A DNA stretch of 64,000 nucleotides from Micrococcus lacusdianchii. Its GTDB lineage: Bacteria > Actinomycetota > Actinomycetes > Actinomycetales > Micrococcaceae. Positions 44,581 through 54,772 of the stretch are shown here, one piece after another. The stretch's first letter is position 1; every line of letters starts with the position of its first letter. The position numbers and the translations under genes were made by a program. The notes beneath the pieces are model-generated. The model did not search any database. It saw only the letters and a list, made by a program, of their open reading frames with translations, and was not told where the DNA came from. Where the stretch lies: positions 62,001 through 126,000 of the forward strand of contig NZ_JAKNUW010000007.1 of the NCBI RefSeq assembly GCF_023155805.1. The letters are read 5' to 3'.

Positions 44581-45927
44581 ATGCCCGAGCTCACCGCACC
44601 CGCCGCGCAGGACGTCGCCCCCGCCCCCGAGGGCCTCACCGTGGCTCTGCTCGGCGGCGGCACCGTGGGGTCCCAGGTGGCGCGGATCCTCACCGAGGAC
44701 GCCGCCGCGCTCCACGACCGCGTGGGCGCCCCCCTGTCGCTCGGCGGCATCGCCGTGCGCGCCCTGGACGCGGAGCGCGACTGGCAGGCGGACCCCACCC
44801 TGTACACGCGGGACGCCGAGGCGCTCGTGGACGGCGCGGACATCGTGGTGGAGCTCATGGGCGGCATCGAACCGGCCCGCTCCCTGATCCTGCGGGCCCT
44901 CGAGGCCGGCATCGCCGTGGTCACCGGCAACAAGGCGCTGCTGGCCGCGCACGGCGCCGAGCTCTACGCGGCCGCCTCCCGCACGGGGGCGCAGCTGAGC
45001 TTCGAGGCGTCCGTGGCCGGGGCCATCCCGATCCTCCGCCCGCTGCGCGACTCCCTCTCCGGGGACACCGTGCACCGCGTCATGGGCATCGCCAACGGCA
45101 CCACCAACTTCATCCTCGACCGCATGGACTCGCAGGGCGCCTCCTTCGAGGAGGCCCTCGCCGAGGCCCAGCGCCTGGGCTACGCGGAGGCGGACCCCAC
45201 CGCCGACGTCGGGGGCCTGGACGCGGCCGCGAAGGCGGCCATCCTGGCCACCCTGGCCTTCGGATCCGTCTACACGCTGGACCAGGTGTCCGTGGAGGGC
45301 ATCACGGGGATCACGGCCGAGGACAACGCCGCCGCCGCGGACGCCGGGTACGTCGTCAAGCTGCTGGCGATCGCCGAGCGCGGTACCGCCGAGGACGGCA
45401 CGCAGGGCGCCGTGCTGCGCGTGCATCCCACGCTCATCCCGCGCGAGCACCCGCTGGCCTCCGTCCGCGGCGCGTTCAACGCCGTGTTCGTCGAAGCCGA
45501 GAACGCCGGCGAGCTGATGTTCTACGGTCCCGGCGCCGGCGGCGCCCCCACCGCATCGGCCGTGATGGGCGACGTCGTCGCGATCGCCCAGCGCATCGTC
45601 CGCGGCGGTCCTGCCCGACTGCGCACCCCCGTCGCCGCCCTGCCCGCCCTCGACCCGGCCGAGGCGCGTACCTCGTCCCTGGTGGTCCTGCGCGTCGACG
45701 ACCAGCCCGGCGTCCTGCGCCGCGTGGCCGGGGTCTTCGAGGACCACGGCGTCTCCATCGAGACGCTGCGTCAGGTCCAGGGCGACGACGACGACGCCCC
45801 CGGCGCGTCCCTGCGCCTGATCACCCACCGGGCCCGGCAGCGCGACCTCAACGCGGTCGTGGCCGACCTCACCGCCCTGGACGCCGTGCACGAGGTGGCG
45901 TCCGTCCTCCGAGTCGAAGGGAACTGA
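44581..45927 (+). CDS. hom: Homoserine dehydrogenase
   Basis: 448 residues. NAD(P)-binding GGGTVG (25-30); VTGNKALLAAHGAELY; the catalytic region SFEASVAGAIPILRPLRDSL with GIANGTTNFILDRM; YAEADPTADVGGLDAAAKAAIL; and a C-terminal ACT domain (about 365-448, VVLRVDDQPGVLRRVAGVF) for threonine feedback inhibition. First gene of the threonine operon. Confidence 0.97.
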   Translation: MPELTAPAAQDVAPAPEGLTVALLGGGTVGSQVARILTEDAAALHDRVGAPLSLGGIAVRALDAERDWQADPTLYTRDAEALVDGADIVVELMGGIEPARSLILRALEAGIAVVTGNKALLAAHGAELYAAASRTGAQLSFEASVAGAIPILRPLRDSLSGDTVHRVMGIANGTTNFILDRMDSQGASFEEALAEAQRLGYAEADPTADVGGLDAAAKAAILATLAFGSVYTLDQVSVEGITGITAEDNAAAADAGYVVKLLAIAERGTAEDGTQGAVLRVHPTLIPREHPLASVRGAFNAVFVEAENAGELMFYGPGAGGAPTASAVMGDVVAIAQRIVRGGPARLRTPVAALPALDPAEARTSSLVVLRVDDQPGVLRRVAGVFEDHGVSIETLRQVQGDDDDAPGASLRLITHRARQRDLNAVVADLTALDAVHEVASVLRVEGN

Positions 45928-45930
45928 CCC

Positions 45931-47043
45931 ATGGCCCACGTCTGGCGCGGCGTCATCCGCGAGTACGCCGACCGTCTGCCCGTCACCGAGGACACCCGTG
46001 TGGTCACCCTCGGCGAGGGCGGCACCCCCCTCATCCGCGCTCCGCACCTGTCCGAGCTGGTCCGGGGGGACGTGTACGTCAAGTTCGAGGGCATGAACCC
46101 CACCGGGTCCTTCAAGGACCGCGGCATGACCATGGCCATCACCGCCGCCGTGGAGAACGGTGCCGAGGCCGTGGTGTGCGCCTCCACGGGGAACACCTCC
46201 GCCTCCGCCGCCGCCTACGCGGCGCAGGCCGGCCTGACCTGCGCCGTGCTGGTGCCGGAGGGCAAGATCTCGCTGGGCAAGATGTCCCAGGCCGTGGCCC
46301 ACGGCGCCGAGATCCTCCAGGTGCAGGGCAACTTCGACGACTGCCTCGACATCGCGCGCAAGCTCTCCGAGAACTACCCCGTGTTCCTCGTGAACTCCGT
46401 GAACCCGGCCCGCATCGAGGGACAGAAGACCGGCGCGTTCGAGGTCGTGGACACCCTCGGCGACGCCCCGGACTACCACCTGCTGCCCGTGGGCAACGCC
46501 GGCAACATCACCGGCTACTGGAAGGGCTACCAGGAGTACGCCCGGCCGTACGTGAACCCGCACCCGGGCACCTCGGACGAGGAGCTGCCGGCGGTGGCCA
46601 CGAGGACCCCGGTCATGTGGGGCTTCCAGGCCGCGGGCGCCGCGCCGATCGTGCTGGGCCACCCGGTCACCGAGCCGGACACCATCGCCACCGCCATCCG
46701 GATCGGCAACCCCGCCTCGTGGGACCTCGCCACGGCCGCCCGGGACGCCTCCGGCGGCATGATCGACTCCGTCACCGACGAGGAGATCCTCGACGCCCAC
46801 CGCTGGCTGTCCTCGAAGGAGGGCGTGTTCGTGGAGCCGGCGTCCGCCGCGGGCGTCGCCGGCCTGATCAAGCACCACGCGGCCGGGAACGTCCCCGAGG
46901 GCAAGACGTGGGTCATCACGGTCACCGGCCACGGCCTCAAGGACCCCCAGTGGGCCCTGAAGAACGCCGACGGCGACGAGATCTCCCCGCGCTCGGTGCC
47001 GTTCGACGTGGTGACCGTGGCCGAGGCCCTCGGGCTGGCCTGA
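45931..47043 (+). CDS. thrC: Threonine synthase
   Basis: 370-residue short-type PLP fold-II enzyme. Lys62 in [11 protein letters not shown] binds [22 protein letters not shown] and [15 protein letters not shown] are the phosphate and substrate loops. It begins 3 nt after hom with AAGGGAACTGACCC upstream and ends 4 nt before thrB. Confidence 0.97.
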   Translation: MAHVWRGVIREYADRLPVTEDTRVVTLGEGGTPLIRAPHLSELVRGDVYVKFEGMNPTGSFKDRGMTMAITAAVENGAEAVVCASTGNTSASAAAYAAQAGLTCAVLVPEGKISLGKMSQAVAHGAEILQVQGNFDDCLDIARKLSENYPVFLVNSVNPARIEGQKTGAFEVVDTLGDAPDYHLLPVGNAGNITGYWKGYQEYARPYVNPHPGTSDEELPAVATRTPVMWGFQAAGAAPIVLGHPVTEPDTIATAIRIGNPASWDLATAARDASGGMIDSVTDEEILDAHRWLSSKEGVFVEPASAAGVAGLIKHHAAGNVPEGKTWVITVTGHGLKDPQWALKNADGDEISPRSVPFDVVTVAEALGLA

Positions 47044-47047
47044 TCCC

Positions 47048-48001
47048 GTGCGCGAGATCCGAGACCTGATCCCCGGGACGGCCGTCCGTGTGGCGGCCCC
47101 GGCCACGTCCGCGAACCTCGGCCCCGGCTTCGACGCCATGGGTCTGGCCCTCGACCTGCGGGACGAGGTGGAGCTCGTCGTCGTCGACGGACCGGACACG
47201 GCCCGTGTCGAGGGGGAGGGGGCGGACGCCCTGCCCACGGACGGGGACCACCTGATCCTGCGGCTCGCGCACGCCCACCTCACCCGCCGCGGGTTCCGCG
47301 CCCCGGGCCTGGCCCTGCGCGCGGTGAACCGCATCCCGCATGCCCGCGGCCTCGGGTCCTCCGCCGCGGCCGTGGTGACCGCGGTCCTCGGCGCCGAAGG
47401 GCTGCTGCCGGTGGCGGAGCGCCTCGGCACGGCCGAGCTGCTCGACGCCACCGCTCGACGCGAGGGGCATCCGGACAACGTCGCCCCCGCCCTCGTCGGC
47501 GGCGCCACCGTCTCATGGGCTCGCGAGGACGGCCGCGGCTGGGCCACCGCCCCGCTGGCCCTGCACCCGGACGTCACCCCCGTCGTCGCGGTCCCGGACG
47601 CCACCCTGTCCACGCGCACCGCCCGCTCCGTGCTGCCCGAGTCCGTGGCCCACGCCGTGGCCGCCGAACAGGCCGGACGCGCCGCGCTGCTCACGCTCGC
47701 CCTCACCGCGCGCCCGGACCTGCTCCTGCCGGCCACCCGGGACCGCCTCCACCAGGATGCGCGTGCGGAGGCCATGCCGTCCTCCGCCGCGCTGATGGCC
47801 CGGCTCCGCGCGGCCGGGCATGCCGCGGTGGTCTCCGGCGCCGGTCCCACCGTGCTCGTCCTCGCCCCGGATGCGGTGGCCGCGCGTCGCGCCGTCGACG
47901 CGGTGGCGAGGCTCACCGCCGAGGACGGGACGGCCTGGCGCGTGCTCACCCCGGGCGTGGCCACCGAGGGTGTTAGGGTGGACTCGCTCCACCACGGCTG
48001 A
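47048..48001 (+). CDS. thrB: Homoserine kinase
   Basis: 317-residue GHMP kinase. Seen: VAAPATSANLGPGFDAMGLAL, the ATP loop HARGLGSSAAAVV (residues 98-110), GHPDNVAPALVGG and the C-terminal AVVSGAGPTVLVLAP. Starts with GTG. The last codons contain the TAGGGT that may be the rho promoter -10. Confidence 0.96.
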   Translation: MREIRDLIPGTAVRVAAPATSANLGPGFDAMGLALDLRDEVELVVVDGPDTARVEGEGADALPTDGDHLILRLAHAHLTRRGFRAPGLALRAVNRIPHARGLGSSAAAVVTAVLGAEGLLPVAERLGTAELLDATARREGHPDNVAPALVGGATVSWAREDGRGWATAPLALHPDVTPVVAVPDATLSTRTARSVLPESVAHAVAAEQAGRAALLTLALTARPDLLLPATRDRLHQDARAEAMPSSAALMARLRAAGHAAVVSGAGPTVLVLAPDAVAARRAVDAVARLTAEDGTAWRVLTPGVATEGVRVDSLHHG

Positions 48002-48305
48002 TCCGGACCGCCTCGCGGACCGGCACGGACGGTGACCAGCCGGTCCCGCACCGCACGCCGTCGGCCCGGTGACCCGCGCACGGCATGTCTCGCGCGGAGC
48101 GTCACCGCTTCCCGGCCCGGTCGAGTTCCGGCGCCTCCGCTCCGCCACGCAGTGACTGCGCGCGAGCCGGGGAGGCGCCGAGTCATCAGGGAAGACCAGA
48201 CCTTCCGGTCCTCAGGGACGCCACTGTGCGTCCCGGCCGGGTTCACATCCCAGCCCGCCGCGCGTGACGCGCCGCCGGGCTGCTGACGAGGGAGAAGGAA
48301 CCTTC
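47974..48305 (+). promoter_or_regulatory. rho promoter (-10 TAGGGT) and long 5' leader
   Basis: TAGGGT at 47974-47979, inside the end of thrB, is followed by 304 nt (48002-48305) without a gene before the rho GTG. The leader is C-rich in patches and carries several potential hairpins, for example GGGACGC (48225-48231) with GCGTCCC (48238-48244), and a GC-rich imperfect stem just before the GAGAAGGAA ribosome site. A long structured leader suits autoregulation by Rho, which is known in E. coli; here it is inferred. I see no riboswitch class that I recognise. Confidence 0.45.
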
Positions 48306-50348
48306 GTGACCGAATCCACCGAACAGCCCACCACGGCCGGGGGCGGCCTCGCCTCCCTCAAGCTGGCCCAGCTCCAGGCGCTCGCCGCCCAGCTCGGCAT
48401 CAAGGGCGGCTCGCGCATGCGCAAGACGGACCTCGTGGCCGCCATCTCGGACCACCAGCGTGGCGGCTCCGTCGCCGACCGTGAGGCCGCCGCCCGCCAG
48501 GCCCCGGCGCCGCAGGCCGAGGAGTCCGCTCCCGCCGAGGACGCCGCGCAGCCCCGTGGCCGCCGGCGCTCCCGCCGCGCCGACTCCGACGGGGCCGTGG
48601 CCGAGCTGGCCGCCCCGGCCGACCGGGAGGAGCCGGCCGCGGAACAGGAGCCCGGGCGAGCCCAGGAGGACTCCGCCCAGGACCGCCGTTCCGGCGGCCG
48701 CGGCGAGCGCTCCGGCGAGGGCGAGTCCGGCTCCGGCCGTTCGCGCCGCCGTCGCGGCGGGGACCGCTCCGAGGACCAGCGGGCCGAGCGCGGCCAGGAG
48801 GACTCCGCCCAGAACGGCGCCGCCCCCGAGCCCCGGGTCGATCGGTCCGACGACGACGCCACGGGCGAGGACGACCGCTCCGGTGAGGGTCACGGGCGCA
48901 GCCGCCAGCGGGGACGCTCCGGCGAGCGCGGCGACGACCGCGGCGGCCGTGAGGACGACCGGTCGGACCGTGGCGACGGGGCCGATCGCGGCGAGAAGTC
49001 CGACCGCGGCGAGAAGTCCGACCGCGGCGAGAAGTCCGACCGGAACGACCGCGGCGGGCGCCCGCGCCGGGACGACCGCGACGACGAGGGCGGCCGCGGC
49101 CGCCGGAACCGTCGCAACCGCAACGAGCGCGGCCGCAACCGCCGCACCCGCGGTCCCGAGGTGGACGACACCGAGCTGACCGAGGACGACGTCCTGCAGC
49201 CCGTGGCCGGCATCCTCGACGTGCTGGACAACTACGCCTTCGTCCGCACGTCCGGATACCTGCCCGGGGAGAAGGACGTCTACGTCTCCCTGGCCATGGT
49301 GAAGCGCTTCGGCCTGCGCAAGGGCGACGCCGTCGTCGGCGCCATCCGCGCTCCGCGCGAGGGCGAGAAGCCGCACACCGGCTCCGGACGCAACCAGAAG
49401 TTCAATGCCCTGGCGAAGGTGACCACCGTCAACGGCCAGCCCGCCGAGGAGAGCCCGCAGCGCGTCGAGTTCAACAAGCTCGTGCCGCTGTACCCCACGG
49501 AGCGCCTGCGCCTGGAGACGGACCACAAGCTCGTGGGCCCCCGCGTGATCGACCTGGTCAGCCCGATCGGCAAGGGCCAGCGCGGCCTGATCGTCTCGCC
49601 GCCCAAGGCGGGCAAGACGATGATCCTGCAGTCGATCGCCAACGCGATCACGCAGAACAACCCCGAGGTCCACCTCATGATGGTGCTCGTGGACGAGCGC
49701 CCCGAGGAGGTCACCGACATGCAGCGCTCGGTGGCCGGCGAGGTCATCGCCTCGACCTTCGACCGCCCCGCGGACGACCACACCACGGTGGCCGAGCTCG
49801 CCATCGAGCGCGCCAAGCGCCTCGTGGAGATGGGCCGCGACGTCGTCGTGCTGCTGGACTCCATGACCCGTCTGGGCCGCGCGTACAACCTGGCCGCCCC
49901 GGCGTCGGGCCGCATCCTCTCCGGCGGCGTGGACTCGGCGGCGCTGTACCCGCCGAAGAAGTTCTTCGGAGCAGCCCGCAACATCGAGAACGGCGGCTCG
50001 CTGACGATCCTGGCCACCGCCCTCGTGGAGACCGGCTCGCGCATGGACGAGGTGATCTTCGAGGAGTTCAAGGGCACCGGCAACATGGAGCTGCGCCTGT
50101 CCCGGCAGCTCGCCGAGCGCCGCATCTTCCCGGCCGTGGACGTCAACGCGTCCGGCACCCGCCGTGAGGAGGTCCTGCTCTCCGCCGAGGAGGTCAAGAT
50201 CATGTGGAAGCTGCGTCGCGTGCTCTCGGGCCTGGACACGCAGCAGGCGCTCGAGCTGCTGACCAACAAGATCAAGGACACCGCCTCCAACGCGGAGTTC
50301 CTCATGCTGGTCTCCAAGACCACGCTGGGCGCCAAGGGCGAGGACTGA
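48306..50348 (+). CDS. rho: Transcription termination factor Rho with large Arg/Asp-rich insertion
   Basis: 680-residue hexameric RNA-dependent ATPase and helicase. N-terminal Rho_N domain ([20 protein letters not shown], about 13-50). About 55-285 is a low-complexity insertion of Arg, Gly, Asp, Glu and Ser, including three exact 18-nt repeats encoding RGEKSD (48987-49040). Then an RNA-binding OB fold ([20 protein letters not shown]), Walker A near 432-439 (PKAGKTM), [11 protein letters not shown], and [16 protein letters not shown] start with AGAAGGAA upstream. Micrococcus luteus Rho is known for such an arginine-rich insertion. Confidence 0.97.
   Translation: MTESTEQPTTAGGGLASLKLAQLQALAAQLGIKGGSRMRKTDLVAAISDHQRGGSVADREAAARQAPAPQAEESAPAEDAAQPRGRRRSRRADSDGAVAELAAPADREEPAAEQEPGRAQEDSAQDRRSGGRGERSGEGESGSGRSRRRRGGDRSEDQRAERGQEDSAQNGAAPEPRVDRSDDDATGEDDRSGEGHGRSRQRGRSGERGDDRGGREDDRSDRGDGADRGEKSDRGEKSDRGEKSDRNDRGGRPRRDDRDDEGGRGRRNRRNRNERGRNRRTRGPEVDDTELTEDDVLQPVAGILDVLDNYAFVRTSGYLPGEKDVYVSLAMVKRFGLRKGDAVVGAIRAPREGEKPHTGSGRNQKFNALAKVTTVNGQPAEESPQRVEFNKLVPLYPTERLRLETDHKLVGPRVIDLVSPIGKGQRGLIVSPPKAGKTMILQSIANAITQNNPEVHLMMVLVDERPEEVTDMQRSVAGEVIASTFDRPADDHTTVAELAIERAKRLVEMGRDVVVLLDSMTRLGRAYNLAAPASGRILSGGVDSAALYPPKKFFGAARNIENGGSLTILATALVETGSRMDEVIFEEFKGTGNMELRLSRQLAERRIFPAVDVNASGTRREEVLLSAEEVKIMWKLRRVLSGLDTQQALELLTNKIKDTASNAEFLMLVSKTTLGAKGED
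48987..49040 (+). repeat. Three tandem 18-nt repeats inside rho
   Basis: Unit CGCGGCGAGAAGTCCGAC, three identical copies in frame (RGEKSD) within the disordered insertion. A likely site of copy-number change by slippage. Confidence 0.85.
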
Positions 50349-50360
50349 CCCGTCCCGCTC

Positions 50361-50402
50361 GCGGCCCCGCCGCCGGACCCCACGGTCCGGGGGCGGGGCC
50401 GC
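50361..50402 (+). terminator. Hairpin between rho and prfA
   Basis: 19-bp stem (50361-50379 with 50384-50402, one mismatch), loop about 4 nt, starting 13 nt after the rho stop. It may terminate rho mRNA or only reduce readthrough into prfA. Confidence 0.7.
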
Positions 50403-50437
50403 TCCCGTCTGAGACCCACCACCAGGGAGGTGCCGAC

Positions 50438-51532
50438 GTGTTCGACTCGGTCGACCGTCTGATCGCCGAGCACCGGGATCTCGCCCGGCAGCTCTCCGAC
50501 CCCGCCGTGCACGCCGACGCCGGCCGCGCGCGGCGGGTCGGCCGGCGCTACGCCGAGCTCGGGCAGGTGGTGGCCGCCCACGAGGCGTGGACCGCCGCCG
50601 TCGCCGACCGTGACGACGCCCGCGAGCTCGCCGCGGCACCGGGGGAGGACGGGGAGGCCTTCGCGGCCGAGCTGCCGGCCCTGGAGGCCGCGGTGGACCA
50701 GGCGGCCGAGCGCCTGCGCCGGGTGCTCATCCCGCGCGACCCCGACGACGGCCGGGACGTGATCCTCGAGGTCAAGGGCGGTGAGGGCGGTGAGGAGGCC
50801 GCACTGTTCGCCGGGGACCTGCTGCGGATGTACCTGCGCTACGCGGAGTCGCGGGGCTGGCGCACCGAGGTGCTCTCGAGCACGCCGTCGGACCTGGGCG
50901 GGGTCAAGGACGCGCAGGTCGCGGTCCGGGGCTCCGGCACGGACCCGTCCCAGGGGGTGTACGCGGCCCTGAAGTACGAGGGCGGCGTCCACCGCGTCCA
51001 GCGCGTGCCGGTCACGGAGTCCCAGGGCCGCATCCACACCTCCGCGGCCGGCGTCCTGGTGCTCCCCGAGGTGGACGAGCCGGACGAGGTGCCCCTCGAC
51101 CCGAACGAGGTGAAGGTGGACGTCTTCCGCTCCTCGGGCCCGGGCGGCCAGTCCGTCAACACCACGGACTCGGCGGTCCGTCTGACGCACCTGCCCACGG
51201 GGATCGTCGTGTCCATGCAGAACGAGAAGTCCCAGATCCAGAACCGGGAGGCCGCGATGCGGGTGCTGCGCTCGCGGCTGCTGCAACGACGGCGCGAGGA
51301 GCAGGACGCCCAGGATGCGGCGGCCCGGCACGCCCAGGTGAGGACGATGGATCGGGCCGAGCGGATCCGCACCTACAACTTCCCGGAGAACCGGGTGGCC
51401 GACCATCGGACCGGCTACAAGGCCCACAACCTGGACGCTGTGCTCGACGGTGACCTCTCCGCCGTGATCGCCTCCTGCACCGAGCTCGACGAGCAGCGCC
51501 GGCTGGCCGCGCTCGGCGAGGAGCCGGTGTGA
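50438..51532 (+). CDS. prfA: Peptide chain release factor 1
   Basis: 364 residues. The peptidyl-tRNA hydrolysis motif GGQ is at 236-238 in [15 protein letters not shown]; the codon-recognition tripeptide region is [20 protein letters not shown] (RF1 type, reads UAG and UAA). GTG start with AGGGAGG 9 nt upstream. It is followed with a 4-nt overlap by prmC, which methylates the GGQ glutamine. Confidence 0.97.
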   Translation: MFDSVDRLIAEHRDLARQLSDPAVHADAGRARRVGRRYAELGQVVAAHEAWTAAVADRDDARELAAAPGEDGEAFAAELPALEAAVDQAAERLRRVLIPRDPDDGRDVILEVKGGEGGEEAALFAGDLLRMYLRYAESRGWRTEVLSSTPSDLGGVKDAQVAVRGSGTDPSQGVYAALKYEGGVHRVQRVPVTESQGRIHTSAAGVLVLPEVDEPDEVPLDPNEVKVDVFRSSGPGGQSVNTTDSAVRLTHLPTGIVVSMQNEKSQIQNREAAMRVLRSRLLQRRREEQDAQDAAARHAQVRTMDRAERIRTYNFPENRVADHRTGYKAHNLDAVLDGDLSAVIASCTELDEQRRLAALGEEPV

Positions 51533-52479
51533 GCGGCGCGCCGAGCCCGGCCCGGCCGGAGCCGGCCGACTGGTCGCGGCTGGTCCGCGCCGCCGTCGGG
51601 ACCCTCGCCGAAGCCGGGGTGGAGGCGCCCCGCGTCGACGCCGAGCTGCTCGCGGCCCACGTGCTCGGCCAGGACCGGGGCTCCGCCCTGGCTCGGATCC
51701 TCGCCGGCGCCCGGCCGGGACCGGGCGAGGCCGAGGAGTTCGCGGCGCTCGTGGGCCGACGCGCGGCGCGGGAGCCGCTCCAGCACGTGACCGGCGCCGC
51801 CCCCTTCCACGGCCTCGACCTGGCCGTGGGTCCCGGGGTGTTCGTGCCGCGGCCGGAGACCGAGACGCTCGTGGACGAGGCCCTGCGGCGGGGAGCCGTC
51901 CGGGCGCGGCAGGGGCGGAGGCCGCTCGTCGTCCTGGACCTGTGCACCGGTTCCGGGGCCATCGCCGCGGCCGTGGCGGTGGGGCTGCGGGAGCGGGGGA
52001 TCCCGGCGCAGGTGACGGCGGTGGAGCTCGACCCCGTCGCCGCCGGCTGGGCCGAACGCAATCTGACGCCCCAGGGGGTCGCCCTGCGACAGGGGGACGC
52101 CCTTGTCGCGGGGGAGGACCTCGCAGGATCCGTCGACCTCGTCCTGTCCAATCCGCCCTACGTTCCCGACGCCGAGGTCCCCGTGCAGGAGGAGGCGCGC
52201 CGCGATCCGCCCCTCGCCCTGTACGGGGGCGGCGAGCGAGGACTGGTGATGCCGCTGGGGATCCTGCGGCGGGCCGCCGTCCTGCTGCGCCCGGGCGGCT
52301 CCGTGCTGATGGAGCACCACGAGACGCAGGGGACGGAGCTGTCGGCCGCCGCCAGGGCCGCGGGCACGTTCACGGACGTGCGCGTCTTGCCCGACCCCAC
52401 CGGCCGTGACCGATTCCTGGCGGCGCGCCGGGCCCCGGCGGCGGACGCGGCCGAGGCGGATGGGACAATGGCCCCGTGA
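51529..52479 (+). CDS. prmC: Peptide chain release factor N5-glutamine methyltransferase PrmC
   Basis: 316-residue SAM methyltransferase. N-terminal helical release-factor-binding domain, then [18 protein letters not shown] and the N208-P-P-Y motif in [11 protein letters not shown] that holds the glutamine. It starts with GTG overlapping the prfA stop. It overlaps the next gene by 4 nt. Confidence 0.95.
   Translation: MSGAPSPARPEPADWSRLVRAAVGTLAEAGVEAPRVDAELLAAHVLGQDRGSALARILAGARPGPGEAEEFAALVGRRAAREPLQHVTGAAPFHGLDLAVGPGVFVPRPETETLVDEALRRGAVRARQGRRPLVVLDLCTGSGAIAAAVAVGLRERGIPAQVTAVELDPVAAGWAERNLTPQGVALRQGDALVAGEDLAGSVDLVLSNPPYVPDAEVPVQEEARRDPPLALYGGGERGLVMPLGILRRAAVLLRPGGSVLMEHHETQGTELSAAARAAGTFTDVRVLPDPTGRDRFLAARRAPAADAAEADGTMAP
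52464..52469 (+). promoter_or_regulatory. -10 element for an internal leaderless start at tsaC
   Basis: GACAAT, 6 nt before the GTG at 52476, within the 3' end of prmC. Confidence 0.4.
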
Positions 52480-53174
52480 GTGAGTTCATCGACGTCTCCG
52501 ACCCCTCCGACCTGAGCGGTGCGATCGAGCGCGCCCGCGCCGTCCTGGCCGACCGCGGCTGCGTGGTCCTGCCGACGGACACCGTCTACGGCATCGGCGC
52601 CGACGCGTTCTCCCCGCTGGCCGTGGCCGTCCTGCTGGCGGCGAAGGGCCGTGGACGCACCATGCCCCCGCCCGTCCTGATCTCCGACCGCTCCGTCATG
52701 GCGGGCCTCGCGTACGACGTCCCGGACGAGGCCGAGGAGCTCGCCCGCCGCTTCTGGCCCGGCGCGCTCACCCTGATCCTCAAGTCTCAGCCCACCCTCA
52801 CGTGGGACCTCGGGGAGACGCGGGGGACCGTGGCCCTCCGTGTGCCGGCCGACCCGGCCACCCGGGAGCTGCTCTACGCCGTGGGCCCGATGGCCGTCTC
52901 GAGCGCCAACCGCACGGGCATGCCCGCCGCCACCACGGCCCGGGCGGCCGAGGAGATGCTCGGCGAGTCCGTGGGCCTCTACCTCGACGGCGGGGAGCGG
53001 GCCTCGCGCGCCCCGTCCACGATCGTGGACTGCACCGTCACGCCGTTCCGGGTGGCGCGCCAGGGCGCGGTGCCGCTCGAGGAGCTCCGCGAGGTCGTCC
53101 CGGACCTGCTGGCCGAGGGGGAGGAGCCGCCGGTGCCGGCGGCGCTGACCGACCCGGACCCCGGGGAGCGCTGA
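52476..53174 (+). CDS. tsaC: L-threonylcarbamoyladenylate synthase (Sua5/YwlC/YrdC)
   Basis: 232 residues. It makes threonylcarbamoyl-AMP for the t6A37 modification of tRNA. Seen: VVLPTDTVYGIGADAFSPLA, RPMPPPVLISD-type loop (RTMPPPVLISD), FWPGALTLIL, GTVALRVPADP and SSANRTGMPAATTA, then APSTIVDCTV. It overlaps prmC by 4 nt; prmC-tsaC adjacency is common. Confidence 0.95.
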   Translation: MSEFIDVSDPSDLSGAIERARAVLADRGCVVLPTDTVYGIGADAFSPLAVAVLLAAKGRGRTMPPPVLISDRSVMAGLAYDVPDEAEELARRFWPGALTLILKSQPTLTWDLGETRGTVALRVPADPATRELLYAVGPMAVSSANRTGMPAATTARAAEEMLGESVGLYLDGGERASRAPSTIVDCTVTPFRVARQGAVPLEELREVVPDLLAEGEEPPVPAALTDPDPGER

Positions 53175-53184
53175 CCGGCCCGCC

Positions 53185-54333
53185 ATGCGTGCCTACCTCC
53201 TGGTCGTGCTCGTCACGACGCTCGCCTGCGTGTCGCTGACCCCGCTCCTGCGGGAGGTCGGGCGGCGCGTCGGCGCGTGGACGCCGCTGCGCGACCGGGA
53301 CGTGCACGGCCGGCCCGTCCCGAAGTTCGGCGGCGTGGCGATGCTGGCGGCCGTCCTCATCGGGCTGGCCCTGGCAGGAACGGTGCCCTTCTTCTCGGGC
53401 ATCTTCACGGACCTGACACCCGTGCACGGCCTCCTGGCGGCGCTGGCCGTCGTCCTCGTGGTGGGCGCCGTGGACGACCTCGTGGACCTGCCCTGGTGGG
53501 CCAAGCTCGTGGGCCAGTGCGCCGCCGCCCTCGCCGTGGCACTGGGGGGCATCCGCATCGAGGCCATGCCCGTGGGGTGGGTCCCGGTGGGCAGCGAGAC
53601 CATGCAGATCCTGCTGACGGTGTTCGTCGTGGTCCTGACGATGAACGCGATCAACTTCGTGGACGGCCTGGACGGCCTCGCGGCGGGGATCGCCCTGATC
53701 GGGGGCTCCGCGTTCTTCGTCTACACGTACCTGCTGACGCGCACCATCCACCAGTTCGACTACTCGAACCTCGCCACGCTGCTGATGGCGCTGCTGATCG
53801 GGGCGTGTGCCGGCTTCCTCCCGTACAACCGGCACCCGGCCACGGTGTTCATGGGGGAGTGCGGGGCCCTCTTGCTGGGGCTGCTGCTCTCCGCGGCGGC
53901 GGTGGCCGTCACTGCCGACCTCAGCGCGCTCGAGGGCTTCCGCTTCCGGAACGTCCCGGCTTACATGCCCGTGCTGCTGCCCGTGGCCGTGGTGGCCCTG
54001 CCGCTCGCGGATCTCGTGATCTCGGTCCTGCGCCGCACCGCCCGGGGTGCGAGCCCGTTCACCGCGGACCGCGGCCATCTGCACCACCGGCTCGTGGACG
54101 GCGGCTTCACCCAGCCGCAGGCCGTCGCTGTCCTGTGGCTGTGGGCGTTCGTCGTGGCGTGGGGCACCCTGTCACTGAACTTCGTGCACACGGCCGCCGC
54201 GCTGCCCGTGGGGGCGCTCGTGCTGGTCACGGCGACATGGGTCACCCTGCGCCCGCTGCTGCGGCACCGCCGACCCGAGGAGGGCGGACAGCCGGACGGG
54301 ACCGGATCAGGAGGACGTCATGAGCGGCCGTGA
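53185..54333 (+). CDS. WecA/MraY-like polyprenyl-phosphate sugar-1-phosphate transferase, variant metal motif
   Basis: 382-residue glycosyltransferase-4 family membrane protein with about 10-11 helices. Seen: DRDVHGRPVPKFGGVAMLAA near the N-terminus, NAINFVDGLDGLAAG (near 154-168) and DRGHLHHRLVDGGFTQ in the last cytoplasmic loop, typical of WecA/TagO rather than MraY. The catalytic FMGDSG segment reads FMGECG (Glu225, Cys226), replacing the usual Asp-Ser. It probably attaches a HexNAc-phosphate to decaprenyl or undecaprenyl phosphate for a wall polymer such as teichuronic acid. It overlaps atpI by 14 nt. Confidence 0.88.
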   Translation: MRAYLLVVLVTTLACVSLTPLLREVGRRVGAWTPLRDRDVHGRPVPKFGGVAMLAAVLIGLALAGTVPFFSGIFTDLTPVHGLLAALAVVLVVGAVDDLVDLPWWAKLVGQCAAALAVALGGIRIEAMPVGWVPVGSETMQILLTVFVVVLTMNAINFVDGLDGLAAGIALIGGSAFFVYTYLLTRTIHQFDYSNLATLLMALLIGACAGFLPYNRHPATVFMGECGALLLGLLLSAAAVAVTADLSALEGFRFRNVPAYMPVLLPVAVVALPLADLVISVLRRTARGASPFTADRGHLHHRLVDGGFTQPQAVAVLWLWAFVVAWGTLSLNFVHTAAALPVGALVLVTATWVTLRPLLRHRRPEEGGQPDGTGSGGRHERP

Positions 54334-54772
54334 GATCGCTTCCGGCGGGGCTGGCCGCCGTCGCCGCCGGCGCTGGGAGAACCGCGCCGGGTGGTGGGGG
54401 ATCCTGCGCTGGAGCGCGGGCGCGACCGCGGTGGCCGTGCTCATGGTGACGGGTGCCGCCGGTCTGCTCCACGGGTCCGCCGCGGCGTTCTCGGCCCTCC
54501 TCGGCGGGGGAGTGGTCCTGGTCCTCTCGGCCCTGACGGGGGCGACGACGGCCCTCGCGTGGGACCATGCCCGCGACCTCGCCCTGCCGCTGGCCATGGG
54601 GGCTCTCGTGGCCAAGCTGGCGCTGTATGCCATGCTGCTCGCGGCGGTGCCGCCGCCGTCCTGGGCCGAGGTCCTCCCGACCGCCGCCGGAGCGCTCGCC
54701 GCGGTGGGCGTGTGGCAGGTCGCTGAGGTGCTCGTCTTCGCTCGGACCCGCCGCTCCGTCTACGGCCCCTGA
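54320..54772 (+). CDS. atpI: AtpI-like small membrane protein
   Basis: 150 residues: an Arg-rich N-terminus (RRRRRRWENRAG) followed by four hydrophobic segments. Low sequence conservation is normal for this family; position directly before atpB is the main evidence. GGAGGACGTC precedes the ATG, which overlaps the upstream gene. It may assist c-ring assembly or Mg supply as proposed for AtpI elsewhere. Confidence 0.7.
   Translation: MSGREIASGGAGRRRRRRWENRAGWWGILRWSAGATAVAVLMVTGAAGLLHGSAAAFSALLGGGVVLVLSALTGATTALAWDHARDLALPLAMGALVAKLALYAMLLAAVPPPSWAEVLPTAAGALAAVGVWQVAEVLVFARTRRSVYGP

Noticed and set aside
44326-48246. 1306-codon minus-strand open frame across lysA, hom, thrC and thrB
   Set aside because: Low-complexity Gly/Val/His/Arg translation typical of GC-rich antisense frames; the plus strand has four well-conserved enzymes.
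48890-49231. Arg/Ser-rich minus-strand frame inside rho
   Set aside because: Produced by the repetitive Arg/Asp/Gly codons of the Rho insertion read backwards.
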